In this document: positions 1-7,306 of the stretch, piece by piece
Numbering within the stretch: the first letter of the stretch is position 1
How the letters are laid out: every line of letters begins with the position of its first letter
From: an uncultured Actinoplanes sp.
GTDB lineage: Bacteria > Actinomycetota > Actinomycetes > Mycobacteriales > Micromonosporaceae
Direction of reading: 5' to 3'
DNA: 8,459 nt
NCBI GenBank assembly: GCA_934667465.1
Contig: CAKUMG010000199.1
Location: 1 to 8,459, forward strand
Notes under the pieces: model-generated
What the model saw: the letters and a program-made list of their open reading frames with translations, nothing else
Databases searched by the model: none
Told to the model about the DNA's origin: nothing
Position numbers and translations under genes: made by a program

Positions 1-1378
1 CGCCGGGACCAGCCCCACCCGGCCCACCGGGCCGGTTGCCGCCATAGGTCCCGCCCGCCTTGCCCCCGCCCTGCTTGCCGTAGACCGGCCCGGCACCGCC
101 CGCGCCCACCGCGCCGCCCGCGCCCACAACGCCGGCCGGCCCGTAGGCCGCGCCGCGCTTCGGGGGCCCGCCGACCGCCAGCAGCTCGGTCTCGGCGTCG
201 ATGGGCTTCGGTCCCAGGATGGCGTCGTCGGCGTCGTCGGCGAGGTCGGCGTCCGCGAGCAGCGGCTTCTTGCGGTGCTTGACGATGCCGAACACGCCGG
301 CGCCGACCAGCAGCAGGCCGAGGATGCCGACGCCGCCGACCATCCAGGTGATGTCGGTGAGGGTGAGGTCGGAGTACCAGCTCTCGCCGTCGCCGCCCGC
401 GCCACCGGCTCCGCCGGCGTTGGCCTCGGTGACCTTGGTGGCCGGGGTGTAGCTGCGGATGTGGTTGGCCGTGTCGTCCTCGACCGCGCCGAAGTCGCCG
501 ACGGTCACGAAGCCCGCGCCGTCGGCGGAGTAGGCGATGGCCTCGCCGAAGACCTCGTTGGGGAGGCCGGTGCCGCGCGGCTTGTTCTTGAGCCCGCCGA
601 GGACGTCACCGTTGGCGACGTCCCACTCGAACGCGTCGAGGTAGGTGCGGAGCACGACCTTCTTGCCGTCGGGCGAGACCGCGCCGCCGGTGACGATGCC
701 CTGGCCGCCGGCGAGCCGGGAGAACGCGTTGCCCGCGGTGTCGGTGCGGGGGAGCTCGAGCTCGCCCACCTTCGCCAGCGGGGTGCCTTCCTTGTTGTTC
801 GTCTTGAGCGCCGCGGTGGGGCTGTAGAGCAGCGCCCCCGAGAGCTCCTTGGTGACAATGATCGGCTTGCCCGCGCCGTCGAGCAGGAGCGCCTCGGCGT
901 CGTGCTTGTCGCCCTCGGGATAGGCCAGCCGGTGGATCTTGGGTTTGGCGGAGCCGTCAACGGGCATGGTCCAGAGCGCGATGGTCCGGCGGGTCGTGGC
1001 GCCCTCGTCGCGGACGCTGTTGTCGCCGGTGTCGGCGATCCAGAGCGTCTTGCCGTCGGGCGAGAGGATCAGGTCCTCGGGGTCGAGCGGTCCGTCGCCG
1101 CTGTAGGCGACCGAGTCCCGGATCGCGCACTTCTTGTCCAGGAAGAAGACCCGCTTCTTCGCCTCGTCCTCGGTGCCGTCGTTGATGACGATGTAGCCGT
1201 CGTCCGTGGCCACGATGCCGGACAGCTCGCCGAGCAGCGGATCGGTGACCTTGCACACCTTCTTGCCGGCGGCGGCCTTCGCCGTCGAGGCGGCTGGCGC
1301 CTCCTCGGCGGAGGCGGGTGCGGCACCCATCGTCACCAGCCCGGCGGCCAGGACGATCGGGAACACGAGACGACGCAT
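1..1378 (-). CDS. Secreted beta-propeller-like protein with one membrane span and Gly/Tyr-rich tail (3' end outside window)
   Basis: Function unknown. Reading leftward from ATG at 1378, 459 residues are visible with no stop before the edge. Residues 1-24 form a signal peptide (MRR, hydrophobic core, ASA before Glu25). Residues about 40-320 look like a secreted beta-propeller: DPEDL at 99-103, LSPDGKTLWIADTGDN at 105-120, and a later VSPDGKKVVL strand, as in NHL/TolB-like blades. The only two cysteines seen in the ectodomain, C42 and C84, could form a disulfide. A Gly/Ala-rich linker leads to one hydrophobic span at about 343-366, then KHRKK (367-371), a positive stop-transfer, so the rest should be cytoplasmic. 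That part is acidic (376-398), then Gly-rich (403-459) with Tyr-Gly at 412, 433 and 445. This suggests a type I membrane protein with an outside sensor or binding domain. It is separated from hflX by a terminator, so probably transcribed alone. The reading frame is secure; the role is not. Confidence 0.85.
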   Translation of the reverse strand, partial: MRRLVFPIVLAAGLVTMGAAPASAEEAPAASTAKAAAGKKVCKVTDPLLGELSGIVATDDGYIVINDGTEDEAKKRVFFLDKKCAIRDSVAYSGDGPLDPEDLILSPDGKTLWIADTGDNSVRDEGATTRRTIALWTMPVDGSAKPKIHRLAYPEGDKHDAEALLLDGAGKPIIVTKELSGALLYSPTAALKTNNKEGTPLAKVGELELPRTDTAGNAFSRLAGGQGIVTGGAVSPDGKKVVLRTYLDAFEWDVANGDVLGGLKNKPRGTGLPNEVFGEAIAYSADGAGFVTVGDFGAVEDDTANHIRSYTPATKVTEANAGGAGGAGGDGESWYSDLTLTDITWMVGGVGILGLLLVGAGVFGIVKHRKKPLLADADLADDADDAILGPKPIDAETELLAVGGPPKRGAAYGPAGVVGAGGAVGAGGAGPVYGKQGGGKAGGTYGGNRPGGPGGAGPG

Positions 1379-1410
1379 CCGATCAGTGTCGCACGCGTCG
1401 CAACGTATCG

Positions 1411-1438
1411 GTGTTACGCGCGGATCAAGGCTGGTCAA
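1411..1438 (-). promoter_or_regulatory. Candidate sigma-70-type promoter for the propeller gene
   Basis: On the minus strand TTGACC (1433-1438) is followed after 16 nt by TAACAC (1411-1416), about 32 nt upstream of the ATG at 1378. The -35 is close to the actinobacterial consensus; the -10 is imperfect and the spacing slightly short. It lies in the intergenic stretch downstream of the hflX terminator, where this gene needs its own promoter. Prediction only. Confidence 0.3.
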
Positions 1439-1553
1439 ACGGGCCGCGCCGGGGCACGGAACGAGAGGATCCGGCCACTGTGCGGGTCCATGTCACATAC
1501 CGCTGGTAACGGGAAACGGCGCAATTCCACATTGGATGACACGGGGTACGGGA

Positions 1554-1586
1554 AGGCCCCGCGCCCGGAGCACCGGGGCGGGGCCT
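1554..1586 (-). terminator. Hairpin terminator downstream of hflX
   Basis: AGGCCCCGC (1554-1562) pairs perfectly with GCGGGGCCT (1578-1586), a 9-bp stem. Inside it, CCCGG (1564-1568) pairs with CCGGG (1573-1577) around an AGCA loop, leaving only G1563 bulged. The structure starts 20 nt after the hflX stop codon. No U-run follows, which is common for actinobacterial hairpin terminators. It should separate hflX from the downstream propeller gene. Confidence 0.7.
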
Positions 1587-1606
1587 GACGGACGTGCGGA
1601 GGCGGG

Positions 1607-3001
1607 TCAGACCCGGAACGGCTCGAGTTCCGCCGCGGTGTGCTGGTCCACCCGTACGCGCAGCTCCGAACCCTCCTCGGTGTGCCGCGTGTCGAGCACC
1701 TGCCCTCGCCGGTGGATCCGGGCGACCAGGTCACCCCGGTCGTACGGCAGGAGGACCCGCAGGTCGACGGCCGGGCGCGGCAGCCGCTCGGCGATCGCCG
1801 CGTGCAGCTCGTCGATGCCCTGCCCGGAGTGCGCCGACACGAAGACGGCGTCCGGCCAGGTGCGCTTGAGCCGCAGCAGCGTCTCCTCGTCGGCGGCGTC
1901 GACCTTGTTGATGACGAGCAGCTCGGTGATCTGGTCCGCGCTGACCTCGCCCAGGACCTCGCGGACCGCGGAGACCTGGCCCTCGGGATCGGGGTGGGCG
2001 CCGTCGACCACGTGCACGACGAGGTCGGCGTACGACACCTCCTCCAGCGTCGAGCGGAAGGCCTCGACGATCTGGTGGGGCAGGTGCCGGACGAAGCCGA
2101 CCGTGTCGGAGATGGTGAAGACGCGCCCGTCCTCGGCGGCGGCCCGGCGGGTGGTCGGGTCCAGGGTCGCGAAGAGCGCGTCCTCGACCAGGACACCCGC
2201 CTTGGTGAGCGCGTTGAGCAGGCTGGACTTGCCGGCGTTGGTGTAGCCGGCGATGGCCACCGCGGGAACACCGCTGTTGGAGCGCTTGGAGCGCTTCGTC
2301 TGCCGTACGGTCCGCATGGCCTTGATCTCGCGCCGCAGCTTGGCGATGCGGATGTTGATCCGGCGCCGGTCGGTCTCGATCTTGGTTTCACCCGGACCAC
2401 GCGTTCCCACGCCGCCACCGGAACCGCCACCGGCGCCACCGCCCTGCCGGGACAGCGACTCACCCCAGCCGCGCAGTCGCGGGAGAAGGTACTGCAGCTG
2501 GGCCAGCTCGACCTGCGCCTTACCTTCCTTGCTCTTCGCGTGCTGGGCGAAGATGTCGAGGATCAGGGCCGTACGGTCGACGACCTTGACCTTGACCTGC
2601 TCCTCCAGCTTGCGGAGCTGCGACGGGGACAGCTCGCCGTCGCAGATGACGGTGTCGGCGCCCGTGGAGATGACCACGTCGCGCAGCTCGTCGACCTTGC
2701 CGCGGCCGATGAAGGTCGCGGCGTCGGGGCGGGAGCGGCGCTGGATCAGGCCCTCGAGCACCTGGGAGCCGGCGGTCTCCGCCAGCTGGGCGAGCTCGGT
2801 CAGCGAGTTCTCGGCCTCGGAGACGCTGCCCTCGGTCCACACGCCGACCAGGACGACGCGCTCCAGACGCAGCTGCCGGTACTCGACCTCGGTGATGTCC
2901 GTGAGCTCGGTCGAGAGCCCCGCCACGCGCCGCAGCGAGTGCCGCTCCTCGAGTTCCAGCTCACCGGTCGTGACGTCGGGTTCGAAAAGCTCAGTTCGCA
3001 A
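1607..3001 (-). CDS. hflX: GTPase HflX, ribosome-splitting factor
   Basis: HflX is a cytosolic GTPase that binds the 50S subunit and splits idle or stalled 70S ribosomes; mycobacterial homologues are linked to macrolide tolerance. The 464 residues hold the HflX N-terminal domain (about 45-145, with GRGKVDEL at 99-106), a helical middle region with a Gly-rich loop at 187-205, and the G domain: P-loop GYTNAGKSS (252-260), switch I near ATLDPTTR (278-285), DTVGF (299-303), NKVD (365-368) and SAHSG (389-393). All GTPase motifs are intact and the length is normal for the actinobacterial family. The start is TTG: AGGAGGT lies 6 nt upstream, and an in-frame TGA at 3014-3016 rules out any earlier start. 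It is divergent from the malic enzyme gene and ends at a strong hairpin, so it appears monocistronic. Confidence 0.97.
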   Translation of the reverse strand: MRTELFEPDVTTGELELEERHSLRRVAGLSTELTDITEVEYRQLRLERVVLVGVWTEGSVSEAENSLTELAQLAETAGSQVLEGLIQRRSRPDAATFIGRGKVDELRDVVISTGADTVICDGELSPSQLRKLEEQVKVKVVDRTALILDIFAQHAKSKEGKAQVELAQLQYLLPRLRGWGESLSRQGGGAGGGSGGGVGTRGPGETKIETDRRRINIRIAKLRREIKAMRTVRQTKRSKRSNSGVPAVAIAGYTNAGKSSLLNALTKAGVLVEDALFATLDPTTRRAAAEDGRVFTISDTVGFVRHLPHQIVEAFRSTLEEVSYADLVVHVVDGAHPDPEGQVSAVREVLGEVSADQITELLVINKVDAADEETLLRLKRTWPDAVFVSAHSGQGIDELHAAIAERLPRPAVDLRVLLPYDRGDLVARIHRRGQVLDTRHTEEGSELRVRVDQHTAAELEPFRV

Positions 3002-3007
3002 AAGGTG

Positions 3008-3014
3008 ACCTCCT
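3008..3014 (-). promoter_or_regulatory. hflX ribosome binding site
   Basis: AGGAGGT on the minus strand, 6 nt before the TTG start at 3001-2999, is near-perfectly complementary to the 16S rRNA 3' end. It fixes the non-ATG start of hflX. It overlaps an in-frame TGA (3016-3014). Confidence 0.85.
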
Positions 3015-3163
3015 CAGCCCGATGGTGTCACGCCGGGTGTACCGAGCGCATCCACATATGCGGGCCGAGCGTTTTCGTAGGAGTGCCTGACTCACTAGTA
3101 ACCACCGCGCTGGAACCGGCATTCCCGTCGGGGAGAGAATGCGGGGATTCACCCGCCAACGAC

Positions 3164-3169
3164 GGAGGG
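3164..3169 (+). promoter_or_regulatory. Malic enzyme ribosome binding site
   Basis: GGAGGG lies 6 nt before the GTG at 3176 and 9 nt before the next in-frame GTG at 3179. Both spacings work, so the start is one of two adjacent Val codons. Confidence 0.75.
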
Positions 3170-3175
3170 ACTCCC

Positions 3176-4636
3176 GTGGTGACCACCCGCCTGCCCAGCG
3201 CAGGATTCTCGATCACGATCCGTATCGCCGTGACCGCCGACGCGTCCGCGATCGGCCGGCTCACCACCTGTGTCGGCGAGGCCGGCGCGATCGTGACGGC
3301 CCTCGACGTGGTGGACTCCGACCCCGGCCGGGTCCTCGTCGACCTCACCTGCGACACCGCGGACGCCGCCCACGCCGACCAGGTCGTCAAGAGCCTGGAG
3401 GAACAGGACGGCGTCGACGTCCGCAAGGTGTCCGACCGGACGTTCCTGCTGCACCTCGGCGGCAAGATCGAGGTCTCCTCCAAGGTCGCCCTGCGCAACC
3501 GGGACGAGCTCTCCCGCGCCTACACCCCGGGCGTGGCGCGGGTCTGCATGGCGATCGCGGAGAACCCTGCCGACGCCCGCCGCCTGACCATCAAGCGCAA
3601 CACGGTCGCCGTGGTCAGCGACGGCTCCGCGGTCCTCGGCCTGGGCAACATCGGCCCGGCCGCGGCGATGCCGGTCATGGAGGGCAAGGCCGCCCTCTTC
3701 AAGCGCTTCGGCGGCGTGGACGCGTGGCCGGTGGTGCTCGACACCCAGGACACCGACGAGATCGTCAACATCGTACGGGCGATCGCCCCGGCCTACGGCG
3801 GCATCAACCTCGAGGACATCGCGGCGCCGCGGTGCTTCGAGATCGAGGCCCGGCTGCGCGAGCTGCTCGACATCCCGGTCTTCCACGACGACCAGCACGG
3901 CACGGCGATCTGCGTGCTCGCCGCGCTGACCAACGCGCTGCGGGTGGTCGGCAAGAACCTGGCCGACGTCCGGGTCGTCGTCTCCGGCGCGGGCGCCGCG
4001 GGCACCGCGATCATGAAGCTGCTGCTGCGCCAGGGCGTGGGCGACATCATCGCGTACGACCGGCGGGGTGCCCTGCACCGCGGCATGGCCGACATGAACG
4101 AGACCTGGCAGTGGCTCGCGGAGAACACGAACCGCGACAACTACTCGGGCGACCTGCCGGGTGCCATCGCGGGCGCCGACGTGTTCATCGGCGTGAGTGC
4201 CCCGAACCTGCTCACCGGCGACGACATCGCGAAGATGGCGGACCGCTCGATCGTGTTCGCACTGGCCAACCCCGACCCGGAGGTGGACCCCCGCGAGGCG
4301 CGCAAGCACGCCGCCGTGGTCGCGACCGGCCGCTCGGACCAGCCGAACCAGATCAACAACGTGCTGGCCTTCCCCGGCGTCTTCCGCGGCATGCTCGACG
4401 CGAGCGCCGAGGCGTTCACCGAGGAGATGGCGCTCGCCGCCGCCATGGCGATCGCGAACGTGGTGGGCGAGGACAAGATCAACCCCACGGTCATCATCCC
4501 GAGCGTCTTCGACTCCCGGGTCACCCCGGCGGTGGCGGCGGCCATCCGCGCCATCGCCAAGGGCGCCCCGGCACCGTCGAACCCGGCCGCGGTGCCGGCT
4601 GCGGAGCTCGACGAGGCTCCCGAGCCGACCTTCTGA
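3176..4636 (+). CDS. NAD(P)-dependent malic enzyme with N-terminal ACT domain
   Basis: Catalyses oxidative decarboxylation of malate to pyruvate and CO2 in the cytosol, linking the TCA cycle to pyruvate. The 486 residues begin with an ACT-type domain (about 12-90), a ligand-binding fold often used for allosteric control. The malic enzyme core follows: YTPGV with catalytic Tyr116; [14 protein letters not shown] (148-161); VMEGKA with the likely catalytic Lys171; NLED (Glu213, Asp214) and HDDQHGTA (Asp239) as metal ligands. The Rossmann motif GAGAAG is at 271-276, with Asp295 at the end of the second strand (IAYDRRG), which favours NAD over NADP. The last 25 or so residues are a Pro/Ala-rich acidic tail. 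The start is GTG at 3176 (GTG 3179 equally possible), supported by GGAGGG. It is divergent from hflX and convergent with GDPD, so probably a single-gene unit. The symbol is left blank because naming varies across actinobacteria. Confidence 0.95.
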   Translation: MVTTRLPSAGFSITIRIAVTADASAIGRLTTCVGEAGAIVTALDVVDSDPGRVLVDLTCDTADAAHADQVVKSLEEQDGVDVRKVSDRTFLLHLGGKIEVSSKVALRNRDELSRAYTPGVARVCMAIAENPADARRLTIKRNTVAVVSDGSAVLGLGNIGPAAAMPVMEGKAALFKRFGGVDAWPVVLDTQDTDEIVNIVRAIAPAYGGINLEDIAAPRCFEIEARLRELLDIPVFHDDQHGTAICVLAALTNALRVVGKNLADVRVVVSGAGAAGTAIMKLLLRQGVGDIIAYDRRGALHRGMADMNETWQWLAENTNRDNYSGDLPGAIAGADVFIGVSAPNLLTGDDIAKMADRSIVFALANPDPEVDPREARKHAAVVATGRSDQPNQINNVLAFPGVFRGMLDASAEAFTEEMALAAAMAIANVVGEDKINPTVIIPSVFDSRVTPAVAAAIRAIAKGAPAPSNPAAVPAAELDEAPEPTF

Positions 4637-4640
4637 CGCG

Positions 4641-4693
4641 CTTCCCGGGCGCGGCCCCCGGCTTCGAAGAGGCCTAGGACTGCGCCCGGGAGG
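4641..4693. terminator. Probable bidirectional terminator at the malic enzyme / GDPD convergence
   Basis: CTTCCCGGGCGC (4641-4652) pairs with GCGCCCGGGAGG (4682-4693): 12 pairs including one G-U wobble. The 29-nt loop holds a further small palindrome, CTTCGAAG (4662-4669), flanked by GGCC at 4653-4656 and 4671-4674. The left arm begins 5 nt after the malic enzyme stop; the right arm lies inside the last codons of GDPD. No U-run is present. Placement between convergent genes and stem length support termination in both directions. Confidence 0.5.
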
Positions 4694-5396
4694 TCCAGCC
4701 GGTCAGCTCGCCGGTGCGGTCGGTGATCAGGCCGGCCACCCCGGCGCCGACCAGGTCGGGCCAGAGGGTCAGGTCGTTGGCGGTCCACGGCATCACCGCG
4801 ACGCCCGCCTCCGCCAGCTCGGCCACCGTCTCCGGCGAGCCGAGCACGGCGGTCATGGACGGGTTGACGAAGGACACGCCCAGCTCGCGGGCCACCTCGA
4901 CCTGGGAGGTGTCGAAGGGGTCGCGCAGGAAGCCGCGGCGCACCTCGCCCGAGGCGTCGCCGGCCAGCCGCACGATCGCGGGGTCGAAGCTCTGCACCAC
5001 GGTCCGCTCGAGCAGCCCCGCGTCGGCCACCAGGCCGAGGATGTTCTTGACCTCCAGGAGCAGCTCGACCCGATCGCGCGCGTACGGCGCCAGGAGCTCG
5101 AGCACCTCGGTCAGCCGCGGCACACCCACCCCCGCGTACGCGCCGGAGAACCACGTCCCCGCGTCGAGCCCGGCGACCTGGTCCAGCGTCAACTCCCACA
5201 CCTTGCCGGAGCCGTCCGTGGTCCGATCCACCGTGCGGTCGTGGATCACCACCGGCACGCCGTCGGCGGTGGTCCGCACGTCGAACTCGATGAACGTGGC
5301 GCCCGCGTGCACGCCGGCGAGCAGGGCCGGCAGGGTGTTCTCGGGCGCGACCGCCGAGTAGCCCCGGTGCGCCACGCGGTGCAGCGTCTCCGTCAC
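4674..5396 (-). CDS. Glycerophosphodiester phosphodiesterase, GDPD family
   Basis: Hydrolyses glycerophosphodiesters to sn-glycerol 3-phosphate and an alcohol, recycling phospholipid head groups. The 240 residues form one GDPD TIM-barrel domain: HRG with His10 (10-12), PENT (18-21), EFDV with metal ligands Glu37 and Asp39, HD with the second catalytic His52, VDRTTDG (56-62), LLEVK with Glu115 and Lys117, QSFD (135-138), and a late MPWTAND element. All expected catalytic residues are seen. There is no signal peptide, so it should be cytosolic. The start is GTG at 5396, whose last bases overlap the dapF TGA (4-nt overlap), implying translational coupling as the last gene of a miaA-dapF-GDPD unit. 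An in-frame ATG at 5459 would overlap dapF by 67 nt and add a Gly/Arg-rich, non-family stretch. Substrate specificity cannot be read from the sequence. Confidence 0.93.
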   Translation of the reverse strand: MTETLHRVAHRGYSAVAPENTLPALLAGVHAGATFIEFDVRTTADGVPVVIHDRTVDRTTDGSGKVWELTLDQVAGLDAGTWFSGAYAGVGVPRLTEVLELLAPYARDRVELLLEVKNILGLVADAGLLERTVVQSFDPAIVRLAGDASGEVRRGFLRDPFDTSQVEVARELGVSFVNPSMTAVLGSPETVAELAEAGVAVMPWTANDLTLWPDLVGAGVAGLITDRTGELTGWTSRAQS

Positions 5397-6250
5397 GCGA
5401 GCACCGCCAGGTCGGCCTCGCCCGTGGCCACGAGCACCGCCGGGCCCGCCAGCCACCACCGCCCCTGCGCGTCGGCGGTGACCCGGAGCCGGCCACCCGG
5501 CACATCGACGGCCACGGTGCCGGCCGAGAGGCCCGCGTCGCGCAGGGCCACCGCGCCGACCGCCAGGGCGCCGGAACCGCAGGACAGGGTCTCGCCGGAG
5601 CCGCGCTCGTGGACCCGCATGCGCACGTGCAGGTCGGCGCCCTCGACGCCGTCACCCGGGGTGGTGAACTCGACGTTCACCCCGTCGGGGAAGACCGCGG
5701 GGTCGTAGCCGGGCGCCACGTGCAGGTCGAGGGCGCCGAGCTGGACGCCGTCGTGCAGGGCGGTCACCAGGTGCGGGTTGCCGCAGTTCACGGCGATGCC
5801 GGGCAGGGTCAGCGGCCCGACCGTGGTGGTGCTCGCCGCGTACACCTCGGGGCTGCGCATGCGCACCGAGATCAGCTCGCCCTCGGGGACCGCGTGCACC
5901 ACGCCCGCCCGCGTCGCGACCGGCAGGCCGTCCTCGCCGGGCGCCGCGAGATCGTGGGTCAGCAGGTAGCGGGTGAAGACGCGGACGCCGTTGCCGCACA
6001 TCTCAGCGATCGACCCGTCGGCGTTCCTATAGTCCATGAACCACTCGGCGTCGGCCGCGAAGCCGGCGCCCTCGGGGTGCTTCGCGCTGCGGACGACGCG
6101 CAGCACGCCGTCGGCGCCGATACCGCGGTGCCGGTCGCAGAGCGCGGCGACGAGCGCCGGGGTCAGCTCGAGCGCCCCGTCGGGGTCGGGGAGGATGACG
6201 AAGTCGTTGCCGGTGCCGTGGCCCTTGGTGAAAAACACGCCGTCCATCAT
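5393..6250 (-). CDS. dapF: Diaminopimelate epimerase DapF
   Basis: Interconverts LL- and meso-diaminopimelate without a cofactor, supplying peptidoglycan cross-links and the lysine precursor. The 285 residues show the two-cysteine active site: Cys85 in EMCGNGVR (83-90) and Cys224 in SGETLSCGSGA (218-227). HGTGNDF (11-17), HRGIGADG (41-48), NADGS (76-80) and NCGNPH (155-160) are also family hallmarks. Length is normal and the two pseudo-symmetric halves are intact. ATG at 6250 is followed directly by a second ATG at 6247; either could be used. No good Shine-Dalgarno is visible. It lies 43 nt after miaA and overlaps the GDPD start by 4 nt, so it is probably the middle gene of the operon. Confidence 0.97.
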   Translation of the reverse strand: MMDGVFFTKGHGTGNDFVILPDPDGALELTPALVAALCDRHRGIGADGVLRVVRSAKHPEGAGFAADAEWFMDYRNADGSIAEMCGNGVRVFTRYLLTHDLAAPGEDGLPVATRAGVVHAVPEGELISVRMRSPEVYAASTTTVGPLTLPGIAVNCGNPHLVTALHDGVQLGALDLHVAPGYDPAVFPDGVNVEFTTPGDGVEGADLHVRMRVHERGSGETLSCGSGALAVGAVALRDAGLSAGTVAVDVPGGRLRVTADAQGRWWLAGPAVLVATGEADLAVLA

Positions 6251-6293
6251 CGCTCAGCCGCGCGAACGACTGCCAACGAGGGCTTTCCGCCGG

Positions 6294-7232
6294 TCAGCCC
6301 GCCCCGTCCCCGCCGCCCCGGACGATCGTCACCGCGTCCCGGACGAGGGTGGGCGAGGCGGCGTCGAGCCAGGTGATGCGCGGGTCGCGGCGGAACCAGG
6401 AGCGCTGACGGCGCACGAAGCGCCGCGTGCCGCGTACCGTGTCGTCCTTGGCCTCTGCCTTCGAGAGCGTGCCGTCGAGCTCGGCGAGCGCCTGCTGATA
6501 GCCGAGCGCCCGGCTGGCAGTGCGGCCCTCCCGCAGGCCGGCCGCGTCCAGGGCACGCACCTCGTCGAGCAGGCCCTGCTCCCACATCAGGTCCACCCGC
6601 TCCGCGATCCGCCGGTCCAGCTCCGCGGTGTCACGATCCACCCCCACCTGTACGGAGGGGTAGTACGGCACCGGGTCCGGCAGGTGCGCCGTGAACGTGG
6701 TCCCGGTCATCTCGATCACCTCGAGCGCCCGCACGATCCGGCGCCCGTTGGACGGCAGGATCTTCGCGGCCGCCTCCGGATCGGCCTCCCGCAGCCGGGC
6801 GAAGAGCGGCGCCGGCCCCCCGTCGGCGAGTTCGGTCTCGAGCCGTTCCCGAATGGCGGGATCCGTGCCGGGGAATTCGAACTCCTCCAGGACGGCGCGG
6901 ACATACAACCCCGAACCACCCACCAACAGGGGTACGCGGCCCCGCGCCACGATGTCCTCGACGGCGGCCCGGGCATGGAGCTGGTACTCCGCGACGCTCG
7001 CGGCGACGGTGACGTCCCACAGGTCGAGGACGTGGTGCGGGACCTCCCGCTCGCCGACCGGCAGCTTGGCGGTGCCGATGTCCATCCCGCGGTAGAGCTG
7101 CATGGAGTCGGCGTTGATCACCTCCCCGTCCAGGGCCTTGGCCAGGGCGAGGCTGAGCGCGGTCTTGCCGGCCGCCGTCGGTCCGACGACGGCCACCACA
7201 CCGGGGGCAGGGAGCAACGGCACGCAAGCCAC
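6294..7232 (-). CDS. miaA: tRNA dimethylallyltransferase MiaA
   Basis: Transfers dimethylallyl from DMAPP to N6 of A37 in tRNAs that read UNN codons, the first step before MiaB methylthiolation. From the GTG at 7232 it has 312 residues, typical of the family: P-loop GPTAAGKT (17-24), DSMQLYRGMDIGTAK (42-56) with the catalytic Asp42, PHH (65-67), VGGSGLY (104-110), GRRIVRALEV, then GRTASRALGYQQ and the basic RRFVRRQRSWFRRD near the C terminus. The start is uncertain. The frame stays open to a TTG at 7295, adding 21 polar residues not typical of MiaA; neither start has a clear Shine-Dalgarno, and a GTG at 7223 is also possible. I prefer 7232 on family length. It is the first gene of the miaA-dapF-GDPD unit and divergent from the DUF349 gene. 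Confidence 0.94.
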   Translation of the reverse strand: MACVPLLPAPGVVAVVGPTAAGKTALSLALAKALDGEVINADSMQLYRGMDIGTAKLPVGEREVPHHVLDLWDVTVAASVAEYQLHARAAVEDIVARGRVPLLVGGSGLYVRAVLEEFEFPGTDPAIRERLETELADGGPAPLFARLREADPEAAAKILPSNGRRIVRALEVIEMTGTTFTAHLPDPVPYYPSVQVGVDRDTAELDRRIAERVDLMWEQGLLDEVRALDAAGLREGRTASRALGYQQALAELDGTLSKAEAKDDTVRGTRRFVRRQRSWFRRDPRITWLDAASPTLVRDAVTIVRGGGDGAG

Positions 7233-7306
7233 CGTAACGGGCTGGTCACGGTCATCTCGCGCGGTCTCCCCCGAACCGGGTTGGACCTGTGACAATGCGC
7301 GAGAAA

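Larger units (their letters stand above)
3002..3175. promoter_or_regulatory. Divergent hflX / malic enzyme control region
   Basis: This 174-nt gap lies between two genes reading away from each other and must hold both promoters. On the plus strand TGGAAC (3111-3116), an 18-nt spacer and GAGAAT (3135-3140) make a weak candidate promoter for the malic enzyme. On the minus strand the best -10-like element is TACGAA near 3075, upstream of hflX, without a convincing -35. A 5-bp inverted repeat, CGCAT/ATGCG, lies at 3047-3062. No recognised regulator box was identified. That the region is regulatory is secure from layout; the individual elements are not. Confidence 0.4.

Noticed and set aside
1..200. 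GC-rich, repetitive-looking sequence at the left edge that might be a DNA repeat array.
   Set aside because: It translates in frame as the Gly-rich tail of the propeller gene, with mixed synonymous codons and no fixed DNA repeat unit.
275..1588. A 437-codon plus-strand frame opposite the propeller gene.
   Set aside because: It is antisense to a gene with a signal peptide, blade motifs and a membrane span, lacks a Shine-Dalgarno, and its product is Gly/Ala/Val/Arg-rich with no recognisable domain. It also runs through the hflX terminator.
3047..3062. CGCAT/ATGCG inverted repeat around CATATG in the hflX leader, considered as an operator.
   Set aside because: Only 5 bp per arm with a 6-nt spacer; too likely by chance to list as its own feature.
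1640..4636. A plus-strand open frame of 998 codons running antisense through hflX and continuing into the malic enzyme, which could look like a giant fusion protein.
   Set aside because: The part before 3176 is antisense to a clear hflX and has low-complexity composition. The malic enzyme has its own Shine-Dalgarno and GTG start. Long antisense frames are expected at this GC content.
4141..5655. A 504-codon minus-strand frame covering the dapF end, the GDPD gene and the malic enzyme end.
   Set aside because: It is out of frame with three well-supported genes and its product is Arg/Pro/Ala-rich low complexity.
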